The notes: generated by a model from the sequence alone, not told the origin. A stretch of DNA of 57,707 nt from CAZSNT01 sp964607765 (GCA_964607765.1 CAZSNT010000047.1:1-57707); one strand, 5' to 3'; shown: positions 31,608 to 40,886, numbered from the stretch's first letter. Numbers and translations: made by a program.

Positions 31608-32948
31608 TCAGGACCAATCCGGGACGAGAACATCGCGAACGCGGCCCAACACTCCCGCCTCAAAACGGTCGCCACGACAGAATGCGGCCAGATCATCAGC
31701 CAGTTCCTGCGCCGTGGCGTAACGGTTCGCAGGCCGCTTCTTCATCATCTTGCCCATGATCGCTTGCAGGAAAGGGGGAAAGCCTCCCACAAGCTTGCGG
31801 GGTTCCAAGGGCCGCATCGCGGGAATCTGCTTCGCCAGAACAGGTATGGTCTGCCCGGGAAACGGTCGGCTGCCCAGGAACAGCTCATAGGCCAGAACTC
31901 CCAGGGAAAAAATGTCGGCCCGGTGATCGACGCGCGCACAGAGGAACGCCTCCGGAGCCATGTAGGCCGGCGACCCCATCAGGTGCGAGGCGACCGTAAG
32001 ATCGGAGTCCGGCAGTTGGGCCACCCCGAAATCGCTGATTTTGACCAGCATCTGACTGCGGTCGAACAGGACATTGGACGGCTTCACGTCACGATGACAC
32101 ACGCCCTGCTTGTGGATGGCAGACAACGCGCCGGCAAGCTGGCGCAACAGATTAGCCCGTGCACCGAACCCCAAGCTCTGCAGCCACGTCATCTCGGCAG
32201 CCAGCGTGGGAAACGGGAAGTACTCCATGACCAGGAACGGGATGTTCTCTTTGCGTGCCAGACCGTACTCGACAAAACGAACCACATTGGGGTGCTCAAT
32301 ACGGGAAGCTGCCTCCGCTTCGTGCAGGAAACGTCGCAGCATACGCTCGCGCCGCTTCTCGGTGCGGCCGGCGATCTTGAGGATCTTCAACGCATAGCCC
32401 TCGCCGTTCTCCTCGCCCGTCCGGGCCACATGACAGACCACCCCCACACTGCCTTCGCCCAGTACCCGCAGCACGCGGTAGCCGCCAACCACTTCCCCCG
32501 CGGCTGCTTCGTCGCCGGGGAGACGGCCCGCGCTGCCGGGGCCGCCGCGTAGGAGGATAGCACGTACACGCTCGCGCAACTGCTCGGGCTTCACAGGCTT
32601 GGAGATGTAGTCCAAAGCGCCCGTCTTCATGCAGTCGACGGCTGCCTCAACGCTTGGACGCCCTGTGATGATGATGACGGGAATCTGGGAATTGTCGGCA
32701 CGCAGCAGCTCCAGCAGCTCGATGCCCGTCTTCCCCGGCATGCGCACATCGGTCACCAGCAGGTCGACAGCCTGCGTCCGCAATACCTCCCACGCACGCT
32801 CGCCGTCCGCCGCTTCCAGCAGGTCATAGCCCTCACGCCGGAAGAAGCGTGCCAGCGTCTTGCGGACAAGCGAGTCGTCGTCGACGACCAGGATGGTCTT
32901 CCCGGCCGGGGCAACGCCCGTGGAACTGTCGCTATCGGCAACCGCCAT
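31608..32948 (-). CDS. Receiver domain - Ser/Thr protein kinase fusion
   Basis: 446 residues. The N-terminal REC domain has the acidic pocket DDD (23-25), phospho-acceptor Asp67 (LLVTDVRMPG) and Lys117 (YISKPV). The Hanks-type kinase spans ~155-430: glycine loop LGEGSVGVV, ATP lysine Lys188 (YALKIL), catalytic HRD 285-287 (HRDVKPSN), DFG 306-308, and APE. All catalytic residues are intact. There is no membrane helix, so it is cytoplasmic. It would link two-component phosphorylation to Ser/Thr phosphorylation. No histidine kinase is in the window; the lone REC protein downstream may be a partner. Confidence 0.93.
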   Translation of the reverse strand: MAVADSDSSTGVAPAGKTILVVDDDSLVRKTLARFFRREGYDLLEAADGERAWEVLRTQAVDLLVTDVRMPGKTGIELLELLRADNSQIPVIIITGRPSVEAAVDCMKTGALDYISKPVKPEQLRERVRAILLRGGPGSAGRLPGDEAAAGEVVGGYRVLRVLGEGSVGVVCHVARTGEENGEGYALKILKIAGRTEKRRERMLRRFLHEAEAASRIEHPNVVRFVEYGLARKENIPFLVMEYFPFPTLAAEMTWLQSLGFGARANLLRQLAGALSAIHKQGVCHRDVKPSNVLFDRSQMLVKISDFGVAQLPDSDLTVASHLMGSPAYMAPEAFLCARVDHRADIFSLGVLAYELFLGSRPFPGQTIPVLAKQIPAMRPLEPRKLVGGFPPFLQAIMGKMMKKRPANRYATAQELADDLAAFCRGDRFEAGVLGRVRDVLVPDWS

Positions 32949-33238
32949 AGTCTTGGTTGGTCTCTTGCGCTACATGTCGGCCGGAACGCGGCCGCAGCCA
33001 CATCAACAGCCAAATGCGCCGTCGTGTGCGTCTGAACGTGGAACGCCTAGGGAACGTGAACCCGCGCCGTCCACTTCTAGCCTATCCCGGCGCACAGCGA
33101 TGTCAAGGCTACCGCGTGCTGTCCGAAAAGCACCTGCCCGCCGTTTCCCGGTTATCCCCCACCGCGCCCCTGCCCGTGCCCGTGCTCGACTCCACCCATC
33201 CAACGTGCGGCGAACGGCTTGGCGGGCCATATTCCGTT

Positions 33239-34369
33239 ATGGACAGCGCGAAGAACACAGTCATGTTCCTCGACACCGCACCGTGGTGCGGGGGTGCCCA
33301 GCGCAGCTTGGCCGCGCTCGTGGTCGGGCTGAAGCGCACGGAGTTCCAGCCCGTAGTGGTTGCTGCCGACGCGACACGCGACGGGCTTCTGGACCGCTGC
33401 GGCGCGGCGGGTATCGACTGCATGCGCATCCGCACGCGGCACTGGCAACGCACACCCCGCGGACTGTGCGAGTTCGCCGTTGACGCGCTCCGGGCACGGC
33501 AAACGCTGCGCCTGGCCGGGCAACGCTGGCAGCCGGACCTCATTCACGCGAATGGCCCGCGCCCCGCATTGCTCCTGGCCTGCGGCGGCGGGCGTGCCGC
33601 GCCCCGGGTTCTCCACATTCGGGACACCCGGATCCCCGCCCCCGTCAGACACGTCACGGTGCGCCGTGCACAACGCATCATTGCCATATCCCAGACCACG
33701 GCTGACGCGCTCGCGTCCGTGCCGGGGGCAACGGCAAAGACCCGGGTCATTCCGAACGGCTTCGACATTGCTGCCCTGCAGACGGCCCGGCCCGCACGCG
33801 CGTGCCCTTGGCGCAGCGAACACATGACCGTTATTCTGGTTGCTGACATGGTGCCCTGGAAGCGGCATCTGCTCTTTCTCCGCGCCCTGCAGCTGGCGCA
33901 GCTCCGCATGCCGCAACTGCGGGGTGTGGTCGTGGGGCGGGCCGTGAACACGCCCGCACAGGTCTACATGCGGGCTCTGCATCAATGCACAGCGGCGCTC
34001 GGCCTCAGACATACCGTCCACTACGTGCCGAACGCGACGGATGCCATGCCGTGGATTGCCGCCGCCGACGTGCTTGTGTCAACCGCTGACCTGGAGCCGT
34101 TCGGACGCACCGTCGTAGAAGCGCTCGCACTCGGCAAACCTGTTGTGGTTGCCGCGGGCGCCGGGCCGGAGGAAATAGCCGGCCAATGCGCGGCCGCGAG
34201 CGTGGCCGGACCGGATCCTCACGCACTCGCGCAGGCAATCCTGGCCTGGCGCGAGCCGAGCCGGCGCCTGTTCGTCGCGGACGCAGCCCGGGCGCGAGCC
34301 GCAGACTTCGGCATCGACCGAACGGTGCAACAGGTCGCCGCCCTCTACCGTGAGTTGGTAAACGCATGA
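33239..34369 (+). CDS. GT4-family glycosyltransferase
   Basis: 376 residues, GT-B fold. The N-terminal donor-free half has FLDTAPWCGGAQRSLAALVVGL. The C-terminal half has IPNGFD, VADMVPWKRHLLFLRAL, then EPFGRTVVEALALGKPVV with the GT4 E-x7-E pattern. Sugar specificity cannot be told. The longer frame from 32957 has no similarity, so ATG 33239 is used; the ribosome site is weak. It starts a short plus-strand run divergent from the REC-kinase. Confidence 0.88.
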   Translation: MDSAKNTVMFLDTAPWCGGAQRSLAALVVGLKRTEFQPVVVAADATRDGLLDRCGAAGIDCMRIRTRHWQRTPRGLCEFAVDALRARQTLRLAGQRWQPDLIHANGPRPALLLACGGGRAAPRVLHIRDTRIPAPVRHVTVRRAQRIIAISQTTADALASVPGATAKTRVIPNGFDIAALQTARPARACPWRSEHMTVILVADMVPWKRHLLFLRALQLAQLRMPQLRGVVVGRAVNTPAQVYMRALHQCTAALGLRHTVHYVPNATDAMPWIAAADVLVSTADLEPFGRTVVEALALGKPVVVAAGAGPEEIAGQCAAASVAGPDPHALAQAILAWREPSRRLFVADAARARAADFGIDRTVQQVAALYRELVNA

Positions 34370-34416
34370 TCTTGTCGAGGACACCGAAGCAGGGTACGGT
34401 AGCCTAGTGAGAGGAC

Positions 34417-34752
34417 GTGAACGAGAAGCAGCAGTCCAACGGGAGCCGCGGCGAAGTGCGAGACGCTGCCAGACAACAGCCGACTGACGCAGAGAAGACC
34501 GGCCTCGGGCTGGCCGTGCTGCCGTGGATCGCCTTCGCGCTGACGCTGGTGATCAGCCCGGGGTGAGGCTCGCCTGTCGGATTCCTGGCAGGAATCCTGA
34601 TCATCCTCGTTCCGCCAGTGGCCTTTGTGGTCAACTTCGTGAACATCGCCCGACACGGGGCAACCCGCTTCGCAGTGGCCGGGTTGGTGATCAGCGGCGC
34701 AAGCTGCCTGCTCTACGTGTTATTGCTGTTGCTGCCTATCCTCTGCCTGTGA
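34417..34752 (+). CDS. Candidate small membrane selenoprotein (in-frame TGA) or nonsense-interrupted gene
   Basis: From GTG 34417 the frame gives 49 codons, a TGA at 34564-34566, then 61 more codons to a TGA at 34750-34752. The halves fit together: a hydrophilic head, a helix (LGLAVLPWIAFALTLVISPG), the TGA, and two more hydrophobic segments (GFLAGILIILVPPVAFVV, AGLVISGASCLLYVLLLLLP), a layout like small DUF4190-type proteins where Cys can occupy this spot. Third-position GC stays high (about 48 of 61 codons) after the TGA. A 7-bp hairpin follows at the spacing expected of a bacterial SECIS. A GTG at codon 14 with GGGAG upstream is an alternative start. A point nonsense mutation is the simpler alternative. 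No sel genes are in the window. Confidence 0.45.
34579..34597 (+). promoter_or_regulatory. bSECIS-like hairpin after in-frame TGA
   Basis: GGATTCC, loop TGGCA, GGAATCC: a perfect 7-bp stem whose apical loop begins 19 bases after the TGA and has G at loop positions 2 and 3. Known bacterial SECIS elements place a small apical loop with an early G about 16-37 bases after UGA. The hairpin lies inside coding sequence in frame with a hydrophobic helix. Confidence 0.4.
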
Positions 34753-34869
34753 AGAACAGCGTCGCTGCCGGTTCAGGGCTTCGCAGTCGCCCTGGCCGTC
34801 CTTGCCTGCCCCGACTCGCATGGTACAGTTGTGGCGGCGTCCACCTCACACAGACCGGAATCGTCTGCC

Positions 34870-36558
34870 ATGTACCGTAGCCCGTTTGCCAGTCTGCTGG
34901 CTTCTCTCCTCATCGTTGAAGCGGCCACCCTCGCAAGGGAGCCGAGCCTGCGCCGAAAGCTGCAGACAGGCAAGCCGGTGACTGTCGTCATCTTCGGCGA
35001 CTCAATCAGCGCCGGCTACCAGATCCCCAATCCGGAGCAGGACGCGTTCTATGCCCTGTTCCGTGACGTGCTGCACCAGGCATTCCCCAAATCCCAAGCC
35101 CAGGTAATCGCGCGCGGACTCCCGGGCGCAACCGTCGCCGATGGCCTCTCCGTAGTGAACCAACTGGTCATCGCTGCCGACCCTGACCTGGTGACCGTCC
35201 AGTTCGGCGGCAATGATGAGCGACTGAAGACGCCGCCCGACATATTCAAAAGCAGGCTGGCAGGACTGGTGCAGCACATAAGGACGCGGACGAGCGCAGA
35301 CGTTCTGATGCTCATCCAACCATTCCAACAGCGCGAAGGCAATTGCCCGCAAGCTGTGGCTGTTCGCGAGGTGGCTCAGGGGCTCAAGATCCCCGTGGCC
35401 GATTTCGACACTGCCCTGCGCAAGCACCCCCATGACATGCGCGGTTGGTATGCGCCGTTTTTCAATCATCCCAGGGAGTACAGCAGCAACATCATGGCGC
35501 GTGAGCTCTGGGACGTGTTCGGGCGCATGATCGAGCGCCCGGCCGAGCTGAGTGTCGAACTGCTCAACACGGTGACAGACGTCAAGCCGGGAGCGAACAT
35601 CGACGTTACAACACGGATCCGGAACCTGACCAGCCGCGAGCAGGCTGTGGCACTACAGTTCCAGATCGGCCCGGTGACCAGAGAACAGCGCGTGAGGATC
35701 GCGCCCAGGCTGACTAAGGAAGTCGTCCTGCCTCTGAACAGCCCTGCTCGGCTTCCTGCAACACGCTCCCTGCAGCGCCGCATCATGTGCGTGGCCGCCA
35801 CCGGCACGAGCACCTGCTTCGACACCAAATGGCTGAGCTGCAACCCAGTCCTGGCGCCCCGGGCCCTGTCCCGGGCCCGGCAAGATCCGTCGGGGGTTGC
35901 GCCGACATCCCCGCCCGCGATCACACTGGATTCCTCCGAGAATATCGTGCTTGGAGCAGGAAACTGGCACGGGCCGGAGGACCTCGGCCTAAGCGTGTGG
36001 TGTGGACACGACGCGGACACGGTCCGACTCGACCTGCGGGTCAGCGATGACCTGCTCAGGACGCGAAAGGAGGAGTCCCCTGACGCACCCATGTTCTTCG
36101 GCGACTGCGTGCAGCTTAACCTGGACTGCCGGCCGCGCGAACAGCAGGGAATGCCTTTCTTCAGCGAGGGCGTGCATCTGTTCTTCCTCGTCCCCGGTCA
36201 CGACTCGCCGCGCTACGCGGATTGGTCTTTCGGGGAGCGCCCCGAACGCACAATCCCGCCGCCGGAGCGCTTGGGTAAGCTGACGATGAAGACGCAGACC
36301 GTGCCGGGAGGGTACCACATTGCGTTTGTCCTGCCCCTGGCTCTGCTCGCGGGCGATAGGCCGGTGCGCAACATGATGGTGGGCATGGACATCGCTGTCG
36401 ACGACGTGGACCGGGAGCGCGGCAGGGACACGCAGATGGTCTGGGCCGGAACGGCACTCAACTACCTGAAACCGTCTTTCTACGGCGCGCTGGACCTGAA
36501 CGCCCGTGCATCGCGCCAGGGCGGTGTCGGAAACCGGATCAGAGCAACACTGCACTGA
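34870..36558 (+). CDS. Secreted SGNH/GDSL hydrolase with C-terminal CBM9-like domain
   Basis: 562 residues. A signal peptide (SPFASLLASLLIVEAATLA) precedes an SGNH hydrolase: block I VIFGDSISAG with Ser45 as nucleophile, block III FGGNDE, and VLMLIQPFQQ; the catalytic Asp/His block V is not plain to me (DMRGWYAPFFNH is the nearest). The C-terminal ~190 residues resemble a CBM9-like sugar-binding domain (DLGLSVWCGHDADTVRLDLRVSDD, read in pieces, then YHIAFVLPLALLAG, VGMDIAVDDVD). A role in deacetylating or esterase processing of a polysaccharide is likely. ATG 34870 gives the signal sequence; the longer frame is rejected. Confidence 0.82.
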   Translation: MYRSPFASLLASLLIVEAATLAREPSLRRKLQTGKPVTVVIFGDSISAGYQIPNPEQDAFYALFRDVLHQAFPKSQAQVIARGLPGATVADGLSVVNQLVIAADPDLVTVQFGGNDERLKTPPDIFKSRLAGLVQHIRTRTSADVLMLIQPFQQREGNCPQAVAVREVAQGLKIPVADFDTALRKHPHDMRGWYAPFFNHPREYSSNIMARELWDVFGRMIERPAELSVELLNTVTDVKPGANIDVTTRIRNLTSREQAVALQFQIGPVTREQRVRIAPRLTKEVVLPLNSPARLPATRSLQRRIMCVAATGTSTCFDTKWLSCNPVLAPRALSRARQDPSGVAPTSPPAITLDSSENIVLGAGNWHGPEDLGLSVWCGHDADTVRLDLRVSDDLLRTRKEESPDAPMFFGDCVQLNLDCRPREQQGMPFFSEGVHLFFLVPGHDSPRYADWSFGERPERTIPPPERLGKLTMKTQTVPGGYHIAFVLPLALLAGDRPVRNMMVGMDIAVDDVDRERGRDTQMVWAGTALNYLKPSFYGALDLNARASRQGGVGNRIRATLH

Positions 36559-37003
36559 AAAAATCTCCCGTGCCGCGTAAGATCCGGAGAAAGCGTGCGT
36601 ATATACCTATGAGGCCGCACCTCGAGTTAGGGGAAGAGGATTCCTTCTCCGGTGCACTTCGACCTGCTCCCCACGCGCAACAGCCCCAATGCCGCCGTGC
36701 CCTCGATCCTGCAATCCCCAGCTACATGGGGAGTCGGACGCCGGCGGGCCGCTCGGGGGCCGCGCAGCCTACGTCCCGATGTGCGGCGGACGGCCCCCGA
36801 CCGCCACACGCCGCCCATAACTCTGAGGCATTGCCTCGATCCCGTCAGTCGGCCTGGAGTTCCAGTCGTCCCGTAGCTACGGTAAGAAGACAATAAACGC
36901 GGCCCCGGCGCGTTTTCCGGACAAGCCCCGGGAACGGTCTACAAGAACGCACGGCATGGGGCAGACAGCACTCTGGGGCAGCCAGCACGGACAAGGAGCG
37001 CAC
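36559..37003. other. Intergenic region with inverted repeats
   Basis: 445 bases without a supported gene. It contains a perfect 9-bp inverted repeat, CGGGGGCCG (36754-36762) and CGGCCCCCG (36791-36799), and a 12-bp palindrome CCGTAGCTACGG (36871-36882) preceded by CTGGAGTTCCAG (36854-36865). The palindromes are about 125-150 bases before the GT39-like start and could be operators. No good promoter was identified. Confidence 0.5.
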
Positions 37004-39007
37004 ATGACAGTCGACGAACAGACAGCCATGAAAGGCACCGGCACTGCAACGCCTGGCGCCCCTGCCGGCACGGGCGGCAGCTTGCCCATCCGCGACGGGC
37101 GAACCATCGCCGCCTGGCTCGGCCTGGCCCTGGTGCTGATCGCGCAGACCGTCTTCCTGTTCAGCCGTTTCTCCCCCGCCATCGCAGCGCCCGACGCCAA
37201 CGGTTACTGGGCCCAGGGGGCGCGGCTTTTCGCTACCGGCAGAACGTGGTTCACGCCGGAATCGGACCCGCAGTATATCGGTATGCACTGGCTGGTCACG
37301 CCGGAGGGGCGCTACTACAGCAGATATCCCCCCGGCCTCGCACTGCTGATAGGAGCGGTCCACAGCACGTTTGGATACAAGGCCAGCGTCCTCATCAATC
37401 CCGTACTCAGCATCCTTGCCGTAGTCGGGATATTCCTGCTCAGCCGATGCGTTGTCGGGCCGGGCTGGGCGCTGGTGAGCAGCGCAGCGTTGGCCGCTAA
37501 TCCGGTGTTCCTGCAACACGCGCTCGTCTGCGATTCGCACATGGCCGTTCTCTGTCTGCTTGTCTGGGGGACGTATTTCCTGTTTCTCTGGGGCAGTGCG
37601 GGCAGCATCTGGCAGGCGTTCGGCGCGGGATTGCTTCTGGGCAGCATCCCGACGGTGCGATATCCGGAGGCACTCTACGCGTTGGGAATCGGGGCGTTCC
37701 TGCTCCTGCACGCGAAGTCTCGGCCACGAGTTCTCTGGCACTACGCGGCGGCAGTCGCGGGCGCACTTGTGCCGTTGATCCCGCTCATGATCCGCAACCA
37801 GATCGCGTTCGGCGCGTTCTGGCGCACGGCCTACAGCCTGACCAATGAGCAGACGGGATTCGGCTTCGATTACTTCAGACAGCATTTCGCCAACTACATA
37901 AAGCAGCTCCACAGCGAAGGGCTCGGCCTGTTCTTTCCGCTGGGGATACTGGGTATGGCCGGTCTGTGCGGGGTCCGCAAACACCGCGCCAAGGGCTGGT
38001 TGACTGTGTTGGTCGTGGTCCCCGCCACGCTCCTTTACATGGCGTACTACTGGGCGCCACAGAGCAGAGCCAGCATGACAATGCGATTCGTGCTGCCGAC
38101 GTTCGTGTGCTACGTGGTTGCGGGGACATGGTTCCTGGCCCACACAATGCGCAGCTTCCCGGTCTCTGTCCGGGTCGCGGCTGTCGGCGCTCTGCTGCTT
38201 TGCCAGTTCATCTGGGGCGGCATCGGCGCCGCCGCTGACACGAAGCGAAGTCAGTTCGCACGCAAGGGCCTCGCCGTGATCACTGACGCACTGGAGAAGT
38301 ACACCGGGCGCGGCGACGTGATCCTGGCCCACTCCCAGATTCATCAGCACCTCGATTTTGTGCACAAGTGGCGACTGGTCGATCCGACAATGCTCCAGGG
38401 CCGGCCCGGTGGCAGGCGTTTCACGGGCAGAGCCGGCGATGACGACACGCCGGCCCCGATGCAACGCGAGAAGCAAGCCATTCAGGCCGAGAAATACTCG
38501 GACCTGCACCCGTTCACACGGGAACGCGCCATCGCGTGGGATGTGCTCGAGTGGGCGGGCGACGGCGCTGTCTACTTCGTAGGTACGGAGGACGAACTGC
38601 AGCGCATGCCCGGTTTCTACTTCGGGAACCGCAACTTCGAGATCGTGGCGCGGATCCCACTGCCCGAAGCGCCCGCACCGGAGCGCCGTGAGGGCATGCG
38701 GGGAGCGGGCATGATGCGGGGGCGCGCCGGGCCGGGCGGCGGGCCTGACGGGCCTGCCGAGCCGTTCGGAGCGCCGGGCGCCAGGCCGCCGGATGTTCAG
38801 GGAATGCCCGGCCAGGTCGGACGCTTCCAACGAGGCATGCCCGGCGGCATGGCAGGAGGACGGATCGGGGGCCTGCGCGGGCGCGGCTTCGGCGGCGGCA
38901 GGGGCGGCCGACCGGGTGGCGGCATGATGGGACGCATGTCCTTCCTCGCGGACGCGGGCGAGGTGGTCATCGCACGCTGGACGTGGGACGGGCTGTCGGA
39001 AGGCTGA
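37004..39007 (+). CDS. GT39/ArnT-like membrane glycosyltransferase with Gly/Arg/Met-rich insert
   Basis: 667 residues. After a ~45-residue hydrophilic head come about 9-11 membrane helices, beginning AAWLGLALVLIAQTVFLF. The first loop has DANGYWAQGARLF, with an Asp where dolichol- or undecaprenyl-phosphate-dependent GT-C enzymes carry theirs, and RYPPGLALLIG. The C-terminal ~200 residues are soluble and contain a low-complexity insert at ~575-650 (RGAGMMRGRAGPGGG, FGGGRGGRPGGGMMGR) before a final beta strand. AAGGAG stands 7 bases before ATG 37004, which excludes the upstream ATG 36956. The enzyme probably transfers a sugar from a lipid carrier outside the membrane. Confidence 0.8.
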   Translation: MTVDEQTAMKGTGTATPGAPAGTGGSLPIRDGRTIAAWLGLALVLIAQTVFLFSRFSPAIAAPDANGYWAQGARLFATGRTWFTPESDPQYIGMHWLVTPEGRYYSRYPPGLALLIGAVHSTFGYKASVLINPVLSILAVVGIFLLSRCVVGPGWALVSSAALAANPVFLQHALVCDSHMAVLCLLVWGTYFLFLWGSAGSIWQAFGAGLLLGSIPTVRYPEALYALGIGAFLLLHAKSRPRVLWHYAAAVAGALVPLIPLMIRNQIAFGAFWRTAYSLTNEQTGFGFDYFRQHFANYIKQLHSEGLGLFFPLGILGMAGLCGVRKHRAKGWLTVLVVVPATLLYMAYYWAPQSRASMTMRFVLPTFVCYVVAGTWFLAHTMRSFPVSVRVAAVGALLLCQFIWGGIGAAADTKRSQFARKGLAVITDALEKYTGRGDVILAHSQIHQHLDFVHKWRLVDPTMLQGRPGGRRFTGRAGDDDTPAPMQREKQAIQAEKYSDLHPFTRERAIAWDVLEWAGDGAVYFVGTEDELQRMPGFYFGNRNFEIVARIPLPEAPAPERREGMRGAGMMRGRAGPGGGPDGPAEPFGAPGARPPDVQGMPGQVGRFQRGMPGGMAGGRIGGLRGRGFGGGRGGRPGGGMMGRMSFLADAGEVVIARWTWDGLSEG

Positions 39008-39012
39008 GCCGA

Positions 39013-40206
39013 ATGCCGGAAGCGCTCCGGACAATCCTGCACGTCGACATGGACGCGTTCTACGCGGCTGTCGAGCAGCGCGACCACCCGGAGCTGCGCG
39101 GCAAGCCGGTCATCGTGGGATCGCCCCCGAACAAGCGCGGTGTGGTCTCGGCCGCGTCCTACGAAGCCAGACGCTTCGGCGTGCACTCCGCCATGCCGTC
39201 TCGGACGGCGTTCAAACGCTGCCCGCACGCCGTGTTCCTGCCCGTGCGCATGGAACACTACGTGGCCGTGTCGCGCCAGGTCCGGCAAGTGTTCCTGCAG
39301 ATCACTCCCATGATGGAGCCCATCTCCATCGATGAAGCCTTCCTCGACGTACGGAGCGCGCTGTCAATCTGGTCCACTGCGACCGACGCAGCCCGGGAAC
39401 TGAAACGACGAATCCGACAGGAACTGCACCTGACGGCGTCCGTCGGGGTTGCGCCGAACAAGTTCCTGGCCAAACTGGCCAGCGACCTGGACAAGCCGGA
39501 CGGCCTGACCGTAGTGCCAACCGACCCGGCACAGATCAAGGCGTTCCTCGCACCGTTGCCCGCGCGCCGGATCTGGGGTGTCGGGAGAGTGACCGCGGCG
39601 CGCCTGGCACAGCACAACATCACAACGATAGGGCAGATCCAGGCCCTGACCCCGGCCGAGATGTCGCGCCTGCTGGGCGTTGGCGGAGGGTACCACATCT
39701 GGCGCCTCGCCCAAGGCCAGGACGACCGGCCCGTCCAGGCAGACAAGACCCCGGAGAAGAGCATCTCGAACGAAGAGACGTTCCCGGAAGACTGCTCCGA
39801 CCCCGCCATCGTGCGACAGACACTCATCGAGCTCACCGAGAAGGTGGGACGACGGCTGCGGCGCACCGGCCGATCAGCTCGTGTGGTGCAGATCAAAGTC
39901 AGGTTCGGCGACTTCACCACTATCACACGGCAAAGCTCCCTCGGCTGCCCCACCGACCACGACCGGGAACTGCTCGCCCGGGCCCTCGAACTCTACGGGC
40001 GCGAGCAGGTCAACCAGCCCGTCAGGCTGATCGGCTTCGGGGTCACACGCCTGACGGGCGACAAGCCCGAAGAAGAGCACCAACTGATGCTGTTCCCGGA
40101 CGCTGCAGACTCGACGCAAGAGCAAGGCGAATTGGACCGCGCCGTCGATCTGCTGCGCGAGCAGTACGGGAACGGCATCCTCAAGCGCGGCAACTGGCAG
40201 GTCTGA
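39013..40206 (+). CDS. dinB: DNA polymerase IV (Y-family)
   Basis: 397 residues. Palm motifs are HVDMDAFYAAVEQRD at ~9-23 and SIDEAFLDV near 104-112, giving the metal-binding acids; LGVGGGYHIWRLAQG lies in the thumb. The little finger runs from ~245, and QLMLF near residue 358 is a canonical beta-clamp binding motif. This error-prone polymerase bypasses DNA lesions. It starts 5 bases after the GT39-like stop; an in-frame ATG 10 codons earlier lies in that gene. The stop is 6 bases from the convergent pdxT. Confidence 0.95.
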   Translation: MPEALRTILHVDMDAFYAAVEQRDHPELRGKPVIVGSPPNKRGVVSAASYEARRFGVHSAMPSRTAFKRCPHAVFLPVRMEHYVAVSRQVRQVFLQITPMMEPISIDEAFLDVRSALSIWSTATDAARELKRRIRQELHLTASVGVAPNKFLAKLASDLDKPDGLTVVPTDPAQIKAFLAPLPARRIWGVGRVTAARLAQHNITTIGQIQALTPAEMSRLLGVGGGYHIWRLAQGQDDRPVQADKTPEKSISNEETFPEDCSDPAIVRQTLIELTEKVGRRLRRTGRSARVVQIKVRFGDFTTITRQSSLGCPTDHDRELLARALELYGREQVNQPVRLIGFGVTRLTGDKPEEEHQLMLFPDAADSTQEQGELDRAVDLLREQYGNGILKRGNWQV

Positions 40207-40212
40207 TGTCCC

Positions 40213-40875
40213 TCACCGCATGGGGATCGGCGCAAAACGCATCCAGCTCTGCCGCGTCCAGACCTCGTCCCCTGCCGCTGCCATCCCGTTGACCGGCACG
40301 CCGCACTTGTGCGCGAAGTAGCGGTGGAACGCGACGCTGGGCGTCAGCTCCGGGTGGAAAACAGTCACAAGCACGCCGGCGCTCTCTGCCGCGGCAATGA
40401 AATCGCCAACGTTCAGCAACGGCTCCACCGCCGTTCCCACCGAACGGATCTTGGGTGCGCGGATGAACGTCAGGGGGATGGGGGCTGCGTCCACTTTGGG
40501 GAGAACTGCCTCCGCCGTGAAGCTGTCCAGCTGGCTGCCGAACGCGTTGCGCTCGATCTCGAGGTCGATGAGGCCAAGATGCGGCTCCTCACCGACAACC
40601 CGCGTCGCAAGCAAGATCGCGCCGGCGCAGGTCCCCCAGAGCTTCAGTCCCTGTCCGTGCCGGACACGGATCACATCGTCGAGCCCGAAGATGCGGAGGA
40701 GGCGTGACAGACAGGTGCTCTCGCCGCCGGGAAGAATCAGGCCGCAGAGCCCCGCAAAGTCCTCGGCTTTCTTGACACGACGCCCTCGGACCCCGAGTTG
40801 CGCAAGGTGCTCGAGGTGCTCCTGCACCCCACCCTGGAGGTCCAACACGCCGATCGCCGCATCTCGCTGTGCCAT
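40213..40875 (-). CDS. pdxT: PLP synthase glutaminase subunit PdxT
   Basis: 220 residues. The catalytic cysteine is Cys83 in LWGTCAGAILL; LILPGGEST binds glutamine, and HPEL near the C-terminus supplies His and Glu. The sequence AIGVLDLQGGVQEH is the family N-terminus. It releases ammonia from glutamine for PdxS. It follows pdxS by 11 bases, as in the usual pdxST operon. Confidence 0.95.
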   Translation of the reverse strand: MAQRDAAIGVLDLQGGVQEHLEHLAQLGVRGRRVKKAEDFAGLCGLILPGGESTCLSRLLRIFGLDDVIRVRHGQGLKLWGTCAGAILLATRVVGEEPHLGLIDLEIERNAFGSQLDSFTAEAVLPKVDAAPIPLTFIRAPKIRSVGTAVEPLLNVGDFIAAAESAGVLVTVFHPELTPSVAFHRYFAHKCGVPVNGMAAAGDEVWTRQSWMRFAPIPMR

Positions 40876-40886
40876 GGTCTGCTCGG

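Noticed and set aside
33000..33238. Longer N-terminus for the GT4 enzyme
   Set aside because: Low-similarity Pro/Arg-rich translation upstream of the GT fold.
34345..34656. Minus-strand ORF of 103 codons over the TGA-containing gene
   Set aside because: Hydrophilic, no similarity, no ribosome site; the plus-strand reading is membrane-like.
36845..39034. Minus-strand ORF of 729 codons
   Set aside because: Antisense to the GT39-like gene; no domains.
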